Shown here: one piece after another, positions 32,073 to 37,282 of the stretch | Layout of the letters: each line of letters starts with the position of its first letter | How positions within the stretch are numbered: the first letter of the stretch is position 1 | Source of the DNA: Streptomyces sp. UW30 | GTDB lineage: Bacteria > Actinomycetota > Actinomycetes > Streptomycetales > Streptomycetaceae | DNA length: 37,282 nucleotides | NCBI RefSeq assembly: GCF_008042075.1 | Contig: NZ_RDBN01000033.1 | Coordinates: 1 to 37,282, forward strand | Direction of reading: 5' to 3' | Notes under the pieces: generated by a model | Told to the model about the DNA's origin: nothing | The model's database searches: none | What the model saw: the letters and a program-made list of their open reading frames with translations, nothing else | Translations under genes and position numbers: made by a program

Positions 32073-32191
32073 CGGCTGCGGGTCCGTTGTGGCTGGTCGC
32101 TCCCCCCGAGCTCTCGGCTTCGCTCGAGCAGGGGGGACCTCATCGCGGCGGAGCCGCATCGCGAGCACAGCCCCGCGCCCTTTGGGGGGCG
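32073..32191. repeat. Composite Streptomyces intergenic repeat
   Basis: The segment holds the phrase CTGCGGGTCCGTTGTGGCTGG, then a palindromic unit with TCCCCCC/GGGGGGA ends and a GAGC core (about 32101-32138). GCGGCGGAGCCGCATCGC and CGCGCCCTTTGGGGGGCGC follow. The outer parts read as one common Streptomyces intergenic repeat, interrupted by the palindromic unit. The identification rests on general familiarity with Streptomyces intergenic DNA. A final G/C hairpin could act as a terminator for both neighbouring genes. Confidence 0.55.
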
Positions 32192-33240
32192 CTACTCGCC
32201 GGGGAAGTCGATGCCGCACCGATGCCGGATCTCGTCCAGCACCCGCAGGGTGGCGATCGAGTCGGCCAGGGGGCGCAGGGGGTCTCCAAGTGCCCGTTCT
32301 TGATGCACCGGGCCACCTCGGCGGCCTCGAAGTGCAGCCCCTCGTGGGCGATGCGCGGTTCGGTGTACGTCAGTGGCGTACGGCCTCCCGCCGGAGTGAA
32401 GACCACGTCACCGGGGTGGTAGAAGGGCCCGGGCAACCGGAGCGTCACCTCGGTGCCCGCGATGACCGCCGTGGTCGGCGTGTCGCTGAACAGTGTGGTG
32501 TGGACGACGGCCTGCTCACCGCGTCCGGTGCTCAGCACGGCGCCGATCTGTCCGTTGACGCCCGCCGGATGAGCCCGGCCCGAAGCCTGGACGCTCTCCG
32601 CAGGGCCCAGCACCCACGTCGCCGGCGACACCGGATACGTACCGAGATCGAGCAGCGGGCCGCCCGCGAGATCGGCCCGCAGGATGCGGTGACCGCCGGC
32701 CGGGTCGACGGACTCGCCCATGCCGGCCAGGACGGAACGGACCTCGCCCAGCAGCCCGGAGTCGAGTACCTGGCGTACGACGTCGAAGCGCGGCAGGAAG
32801 AAACGTCCACAGTGCCTCCGCGCAGAACAGGCCGCGCTCGGCGGCGAGTTCGGCGATCTCGGTGGCCTGCGCCGCCTTCAGCCCGAGCGGCTTCTCGACG
32901 AGGACGTGCTTGCCGGCCTCCAACGCCGGCCGGGCACAGGCGAGATGGGCGGTGTGCCCGGTGGCGACATGGACGACGTCGACCTCGTCGTCGGCCACCA
33001 GCTCCTCGTAGGAGCCGTACGCGCGCGTGACGCCATGGCGGGCGGCGAACTTCGCGGAGCGGGCGGCGTCGCGCGAGGCGACGGCGACGAAGCGCCGGCG
33101 GGTGTGCCGCCGGACCGCGTCGGTGAACGTTCGGCGATCCAACCGGTGCCGAGGACGCCCCAGTTGAGCGCGGGAGCGGACCTCGGGTCCGGGGTGCGCG
33201 GGCAGCGGAGTGCGGACACGGCGGCGCTCCCGGGAGTCAT
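32192..33240 (-). pseudogene. Gfo/Idh/MocA oxidoreductase, broken by three frameshifts
   Basis: A full-length Gfo/Idh protein can be followed only by changing frame three times. The start (ATG at 33238-33240, overlapping the stop of the upstream Gfo/Idh gene) gives LNWGVLGTGWIAER. A one-base loss near 33128 moves to a frame giving FTDAVRRHTRRRFVAVASRD and VEKPLGLKAAQ. A second loss near 32808 leads to LPRFDVVRQVLDSGLLGEV and GGPLLDLGTYPV. A third, in a C-run near 32282, leads to LADSIATLRVLDEIRHRC and the TAG stop at 32192-32194. All three are single-base deletions. Either the gene is decayed or the assembly has errors here. The intact protein would be about 350 residues. Confidence 0.85.
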
Positions 33241-34229
33241 GGGGCCGAGGCGGTGACGGGGACGGTCCGGCCGCCGTCCCGCATCGAGGCGATCACCGCC
33301 TCGGCGACCGCGGAGGCGGTCAGGCCCTCCCGGGCGGAGGCCAGCGGGGAGGGCCGCCCGGCGACGACCGCATCGATCCACGCCTTCAGCTCCAGCCGGT
33401 AGGCGTCGGCGAACCGGGGCCGCCAGTCCGCCGGGTAACCGGTGGACCGCGTCCGATCGGCGTGGCGCACGACGGGCGCCGGGTCGGCCAGTTGCAGCGC
33501 GCCGCGCTCAAGGACGACCTCGCAGCGGACCTCGTAGCCGTAGCGGGCGTTGAGGAAGGTCTCGACGGTGGTGAGCGTGCCGTCCGCGGTGTGCAGCAGC
33601 ATCACCTGGGGGTCGCGCAGGCCGGGCGAGGACTCGCCCTCGGGCGCGTGCCAGGAGACCGCCGTGACCGGCGACTCCAGCAGCCACGGCACGGTGTCGA
33701 GCTCGTGGATCGCCGAACCGGTGACGCTGAACTCGCTCACCGCGCCCGGCGCCGAGGTCACGCCCCGGCTGACGCAGTGCACCACCCGCACCCGGCCCTC
33801 GGCGCCCTCACCGAGGGCCGCCTTCAGCGCGACGTGCGCCGGGTCGAAGCGGCGCATGAAACCGACGGAGACGAGCCCGCCGCCCGCCATGTCGTCCTCG
33901 CGCACGACCTCGACGCACTCGGCGACGGTCGGCGCGAGCGGCTTCTCGCACAGCACCGGCTTCCCGGCGCGCACGGCGGCCACGGTCAGCTCGGCGTGTG
34001 TCGAGTCGTGCGAGGCGACGACCACGGCGTCCACCGCGGGATCCGCGATCAGCGCGAGCGCGTCCGTGCCGACCCGCGCCCCCGGCACGGCGTCCGCCAC
34101 GGCCTTCGCCCGTGCCCCGTCGACGTCCGCCACCGCCACGACCTCGGCGTCCGAGACGTGACCGTGCAGCAGCCGCACATGGTCCGCGCCCATCACCCCG
34201 GCGCCGATCACACCCACCCGCACCGTCAT
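33237..34229 (-). CDS. Gfo/Idh/MocA oxidoreductase
   Basis: The 330-residue protein has VRVGVIGAGVMGADHVR at the N-terminus, LCEKPLAPT with the catalytic Lys, VGFMRRFD, and SAIHELDTVPWLL for the Asp/His region. It is similar to the protein at 1222-2244 on the other side of the island (shared MGADHV, VLCEKPL, VGFMRR, and EVVxERG), so the two are paralogues. It is coupled to the upstream Gfo/Idh gene by an ATGA overlap and to the broken one downstream. It likely oxidises a cyclitol or sugar; the substrate is unknown. Confidence 0.9.
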   Translation of the reverse strand: MTVRVGVIGAGVMGADHVRLLHGHVSDAEVVAVADVDGARAKAVADAVPGARVGTDALALIADPAVDAVVVASHDSTHAELTVAAVRAGKPVLCEKPLAPTVAECVEVVREDDMAGGGLVSVGFMRRFDPAHVALKAALGEGAEGRVRVVHCVSRGVTSAPGAVSEFSVTGSAIHELDTVPWLLESPVTAVSWHAPEGESSPGLRDPQVMLLHTADGTLTTVETFLNARYGYEVRCEVVLERGALQLADPAPVVRHADRTRSTGYPADWRPRFADAYRLELKAWIDAVVAGRPSPLASAREGLTASAVAEAVIASMRDGGRTVPVTASAP

Positions 34230-35386
34230 GCCGGCACCTCCACGTCCACCCAGGAACCGCTCTCGGCGGAGCGGGACATGGCGTCCAGCACGGTGGCGCT
34301 GTGCACGGCGTCCGCGAGGGTGGCGCCGTGCGGGGTGCCCTCGGCGACCGAGCGCAGGAAGCGGTAGGCCTCGATCACCTTCAGGTCGTCGTAGCCCATG
34401 CTCGTCGCGGCGCCCGGCTGGAACGCACCGTACTCACCCTGCGCGGGGCCCACGTACAGCGTGCTGACCGGCTGGTCCTGATACGTGGTGCCCCGGCTGA
34501 TGCCGAGCTCGCCCATGCGGCGGAAGTCCCAGAAGACCGCGCCCTTGGTGCCGTGCACCTCGAAGCCGTAGTTGTTCTGCTCGCCGACCGAGACCCGGCA
34601 GGCCTCCAGCACCCCGCGGGCGCCGGAGGCGAAGCGCAGCAGGCAGCTGACGTAGTCCTCGTTCTCGACCGGGCCGAGCTCGCCGGTGGCGAGGGTGTGC
34701 CCGGCGGTGGCGCCGGTGGGGCGGGCCCGCTCGGGTACGAAGATCGCGGTGTCGGCGGTCAGCGAGGCGATGTCACCGAGCAGGAAGCGGGCCAGGTCGG
34801 CGCCGTGCGAGGCGAGGTCGCCGAGTACCCCGCTGCCGCCGCGCTCACGCTCGTAGCGCCAGGTCAGGGCGCCCTGGGGGTGGGCGGCGTAGTCGCTGAA
34901 GAGGCGGACGCGGACATGTGTGACGGTGCCGATCTCACCGGAGGCGATCAGCTCGCGGGCGGCCTCGACGGCGGGCGCGTTGCGGTAGTTGAAGCCGACG
35001 GCGCTCTGCACGCCCGCCTTGGCCGCCGCGTCGGCCACCGCGCGGGCGTCCTCGGCGGTCAGGCCGACCGGCTTCTCGATCCAGATGTGCTTGCCGGCCT
35101 CGGCCATCGCCACACCGATCTCGCGGTGCAGGAAGTTCGGGGCGGTGATGCTGACGGCCTGGACGCGCGGGTCGGCGGCGACGTCACGCCAGTCCCGGGT
35201 CGTCGAGGCGAACCCGAACTGCGCGGCGGCCTCCTCGGCCCGGCCGGGCACCTCCTCGGCGACGGTCACGAGCTGCGGGCGCAGGGACAGTTGCGGGAAG
35301 TGGTGCGGGATACGGGCGTACGACTGGGTGTGCACCCGCCCCATCCAGCCGAATCCGACGACGGCGACGCCGAGCGTGTCCACCAT
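34226..35386 (-). CDS. Gfo/Idh/MocA oxidoreductase
   Basis: The 386-residue protein begins with VAVVGFGWMGRVHTQSYAR (nucleotide fold), and has IEKPVGLTAE with the catalytic Lys, GFNYRNAP, and GDLASHGADLARFLLGD for the substrate side. The longer C-terminal domain fits the branch acting on larger or substituted sugars. The ATG at 35384-35386 has an AGAGGGGC ribosome site; an in-frame upstream start at 35428 would run through the operator at 35400-35411. It is first in a - strand operon with two further Gfo/Idh genes, the second of which is broken. It diverges from a LacI gene that probably controls it. Confidence 0.9.
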   Translation of the reverse strand: MVDTLGVAVVGFGWMGRVHTQSYARIPHHFPQLSLRPQLVTVAEEVPGRAEEAAAQFGFASTTRDWRDVAADPRVQAVSITAPNFLHREIGVAMAEAGKHIWIEKPVGLTAEDARAVADAAAKAGVQSAVGFNYRNAPAVEAARELIASGEIGTVTHVRVRLFSDYAAHPQGALTWRYERERGGSGVLGDLASHGADLARFLLGDIASLTADTAIFVPERARPTGATAGHTLATGELGPVENEDYVSCLLRFASGARGVLEACRVSVGEQNNYGFEVHGTKGAVFWDFRRMGELGISRGTTYQDQPVSTLYVGPAQGEYGAFQPGAATSMGYDDLKVIEAYRFLRSVAEGTPHGATLADAVHSATVLDAMSRSAESGSWVDVEVPA

Positions 35387-35399
35387 TGCAGCCCCTCTT

Positions 35400-35411
35400 T
35401 GGACCGGTCCA
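35400..35411. promoter_or_regulatory. LacI-type operator 1 (TGGACCGGTCCA)
   Basis: This is a perfect 12-bp palindrome 14 bp upstream of the Gfo/Idh start at 35386. A near-identical copy with one changed base lies at 35503-35514. The central CG and the short palindrome are typical of LacI/GalR-family operators. The regulator encoded at 35520 is the likely ligand. Confidence 0.72.
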
Positions 35412-35481
35412 TTTTCTGTCCAGGCCACCTTGGGACTCCGCCGTGACCGGTGTCAACCCTTTCCCCGGCCTTCCTCTCCCT

Positions 35482-35514
35482 TTGACAAGACGACGCAGCT
35501 CATGGAACGGTCCA
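35482..35514 (+). promoter_or_regulatory. -35 box and LacI-type operator 2 (TGGAACGGTCCA)
   Basis: A consensus -35 box TTGACA lies at 35482-35487. The operator copy at 35503-35514 covers the -10 position and the likely transcription start. A transcript starting about 35518-35520 would be leaderless on the ATG at 35520. Binding here would give autorepression, and with operator 1 (103 bp away) could allow looping across the divergent gap. Confidence 0.62.
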
Positions 35515-35519
35515 TGTCC

Positions 35520-36527
35520 ATGAGACCGCCGACGATCCGTGACGTGGCCGACCGGGCCGGCGTCTCCAAGTCGCTGGTCTCGCTCGTGCTGCGCGGCTCG
35601 GAGCAGGTGCGCCCGGAGAAGCGGGAAGCCGTCCTGCGGGCCGTCCGTGAACTCGGCTACCGCCCCAACGCCGCCGCGCGCAGCCTCAGCGAACAGCGCA
35701 CCCGCACCGTCGGCGTCCTCCTGAACGACCTGCGCAACCCGTGGTTCGTGGACATGCTGGAGGGCCTCAACTCCCTCCTCCACGACAACGGCCTGCACAT
35801 GCTCCTGGCCGACGCCCGCCTCAACCGCCGCACCGGCCAGGATCCCGCCGGCCCCTTCCTCGACCTGCGGGTCGACGGCCTGATCGTGGTCGGCACACTG
35901 CCGGACCCGGCCGCCCTCGGGACGGTGGCCGAGCGGCTCCCGGTGGTGGTCGCGGGCGCGCGTGAGCCGGCGCTGCCCGGCGTCCACATCGTCGCCAACG
36001 ACGACGAGCGGGGCGCCCGCCTGGTCACCGAGCACCTCATCGGCCTCGGTCACCGGCGCATCGCGCACATCGCCGGCTACGGGGCCGTCGGCGAGCTGCG
36101 CCGGCGCAGCTTCGAGGCGACGATGCGGGCGCACGGCCTCGCGGACGAGGCGGTCGTCGAGGCCAGCGACATGACCGAGGAGGGCGGCTACCGCACGACG
36201 GTCCGGCTGCTGAGCCGCACGGACCGGCCGACGGCCGTCTTCGCGGTCAACGACATCGCCGCGATCGGTGCGCTGTCGGCGGCCGAGGAGTCGGGGCTGC
36301 GGGTCCCGCGCGACCTCTCCGTCGTCGGCTACGACAACACGAGCATCGCCCGCCTGCGCCACGTCTGGCTCACCACCGTCGACAACGCCAGCCACGAGGT
36401 GGGCCGCCGCGCGGCCCGCTGCCTGCTCGACCGGTTCGAGGGCATCCGGGGAGCGGGCGAGATCCATCTGGCGGCCCCGACGCTGGAGATCCGGGGGACG
36501 ACCGGCCCGCCCGGTGATGGTGAGTGA
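35520..36527 (+). CDS. LacI-family transcriptional regulator
   Basis: The protein (335 aa from this start) has a LacI HTH at residues 4-50 (PTIRDVADRAGVSKSLVSLVLRGSEQV), the hinge GYRPNAAARSLSEQRTRTVGVLL, and a sugar-binding sensor domain ending VTVDNASHEVGRRA-like. In-frame ATGs at 35502 and 35514 are possible starts, but they lie in or before the operator and have no ribosome site; a leaderless start at 35520 fits the -35 box. It probably represses the divergent Gfo/Idh operon and itself through the two operators. Confidence 0.9.
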   Translation: MRPPTIRDVADRAGVSKSLVSLVLRGSEQVRPEKREAVLRAVRELGYRPNAAARSLSEQRTRTVGVLLNDLRNPWFVDMLEGLNSLLHDNGLHMLLADARLNRRTGQDPAGPFLDLRVDGLIVVGTLPDPAALGTVAERLPVVVAGAREPALPGVHIVANDDERGARLVTEHLIGLGHRRIAHIAGYGAVGELRRRSFEATMRAHGLADEAVVEASDMTEEGGYRTTVRLLSRTDRPTAVFAVNDIAAIGALSAAEESGLRVPRDLSVVGYDNTSIARLRHVWLTTVDNASHEVGRRAARCLLDRFEGIRGAGEIHLAAPTLEIRGTTGPPGDGE

Positions 36528-36727
36528 AACAACCTCAGGAAGCTTCCGTCGCGGGGTTGATGAATACCGTCGAATCCTCAACCTGTCAGCTCTCAAGGAC
36601 TTTTCGTGTAGCAGGGTTCTGCGCACGGCGTTAGACTTTTTCTGAGCATTCCTGTGTGGGCCCGGGGATCCATCCGCTCCGATCGAGCGTTCTTTCTTAC
36701 CCTCCACTCCTGTTGGAGGAGGCCATC

Positions 36728-37282
36728 ATGGTTCAGGGTTATGGCGACCAGCAGAGGAACATGCCGGGCCCGGAGGTCGACAAACCGTTGCGGATGGTCC
36801 CGCAGGTCGGTGAACGCAAGGATTCCGACGGGGTGTTGCGCAAGTACGTGGATCCCGGTGCGACGCTTTCTCGTGCGCCGACCGCACGCAAGGCCATCGA
36901 CGGCTTCATGAGGGCGCGCGCCGATGAGCTCAAAGCGGGCCAGGTCGACCTGCGCGAGGTGGATTCGGTCGAGGGTGCGGCCACGCTGAGGGTGCGCTAC
37001 CAGCAGTTCCACAACGACCTCCCGATCAGGGGCGCCACCATTCAGGCGGTCGCCGACGTCAAACAGGCCGCCGTCATCCAGGTCGATCACTCCGCGGAGG
37101 TCGACGTCTCGGACGCTCCCGCCCCCGATGCCGCCCGCGCCCGGGAGGAACTCGACAAGGCTGCCCTGACGCCGTTCCGGGATGATTTCCAAACCACCGA
37201 AATCATCAAGGACGAACTCGCCTATGTGCGGTTCACGGACCGGCCCACCTTGCCGGGCAGCAACTACCCCACCGCCACGATC
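36728..37282 (+). CDS. Protein with FTP/PepSY-like propeptide region, N-terminal part
   Basis: The frame is open from the ATG at 36728 to the window end (185 codons), after a strong GGAGGAGG ribosome site. No signal peptide is visible; the start MVQGYGDQQRNMPG is polar. Residues about 95-130 (LRVRYQQFHNDLPIRGATIQAV and following) resemble the fungalysin/thermolysin propeptide found in M4 and M36 metallopeptidases, where this region inhibits the protease. The catalytic part, if any, is outside the window. The gap 36528-36727 before it holds no gene; it is more AT-rich and probably contains the promoter. Confidence 0.65.
   Translation, partial: MVQGYGDQQRNMPGPEVDKPLRMVPQVGERKDSDGVLRKYVDPGATLSRAPTARKAIDGFMRARADELKAGQVDLREVDSVEGAATLRVRYQQFHNDLPIRGATIQAVADVKQAAVIQVDHSAEVDVSDAPAPDAARAREELDKAALTPFRDDFQTTEIIKDELAYVRFTDRPTLPGSNYPTATI

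Overview
The window is high-GC actinobacterial DNA, almost certainly Streptomyces. Genes are tightly packed, ATGA/GTGA start-stop overlaps are common, GTG starts are used, one small SARP regulator is present, TTA codons are very rare, and the intergenic repeats look typical of Streptomyces.

Layout. (1) 2-2244, + strand: the end of a sugar-uptake operon, with the C-terminus of a sugar ABC ATPase, an IolE-like isomerase/epimerase and an IolG-like Gfo/Idh/MocA oxidoreductase. It is followed by a strong terminator. (2) 2551-10096: a divergent TetR repressor facing a five-gene operon for an alpha/beta hydrolase, an ACS-type MFS transporter, a thiolase, an acyl-CoA synthetase and a metallo-beta-lactamase-fold lactonase-like enzyme. 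This looks like an uptake and degradation module. (3) 20577-10035, - strand: a nine-gene, mostly translationally coupled biosynthetic operon encoding a fatty acyl-AMP ligase, ACP, KS-AT-ACP polyketide synthase, KAS III-like enzyme, FkbH-like glyceryl transferase, second ACP, 75-aa unknown protein, FrsA-like alpha/beta protein and type II thioesterase. (4) 20824-26371, + strand: an Sfp-type phosphopantetheinyl transferase, a 14-TM MFS exporter, a TetR regulator, a second copy of the FrsA-like hydrolase and a SARP activator. (5) 26813-36527: sugar or inositol catabolism again, with Gfo/Idh genes (one broken by three frameshifts), an SDR, a phytanoyl-CoA dioxygenase-like protein and two LacI regulators with visible operators. 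(6) 36728 to the end: the start of a protein with a thermolysin/fungalysin-propeptide-like region.

Inferred function. A fatty acid would be adenylated and loaded on an ACP, then extended once with malonate by a PKS lacking a ketoreductase, giving a beta-ketoacyl thioester. The FkbH protein would make glyceryl-ACP from a glycolytic triose phosphate. The KAS III-like enzyme would join the two into a 3-acyl-5-hydroxymethyl tetronate of the RK-682/agglomerin class. The product is inferred, not shown. Parts 2-4 lie between two blocks of sugar-catabolism genes whose ends converge, so they look like an island of about 24.5 kb inserted into a catabolic locus.

The most notable points are the pairing of tetronate-type biosynthesis with a lactonase/hydrolase/CoA-ligase/thiolase degradation operon, the duplicated TetR-MFS-hydrolase modules on both sides, TTA codons in only the SARP and one hydrolase gene, and loss of the usual catalytic His in both the KAS III-like enzyme and the cluster's alpha/beta hydrolase.
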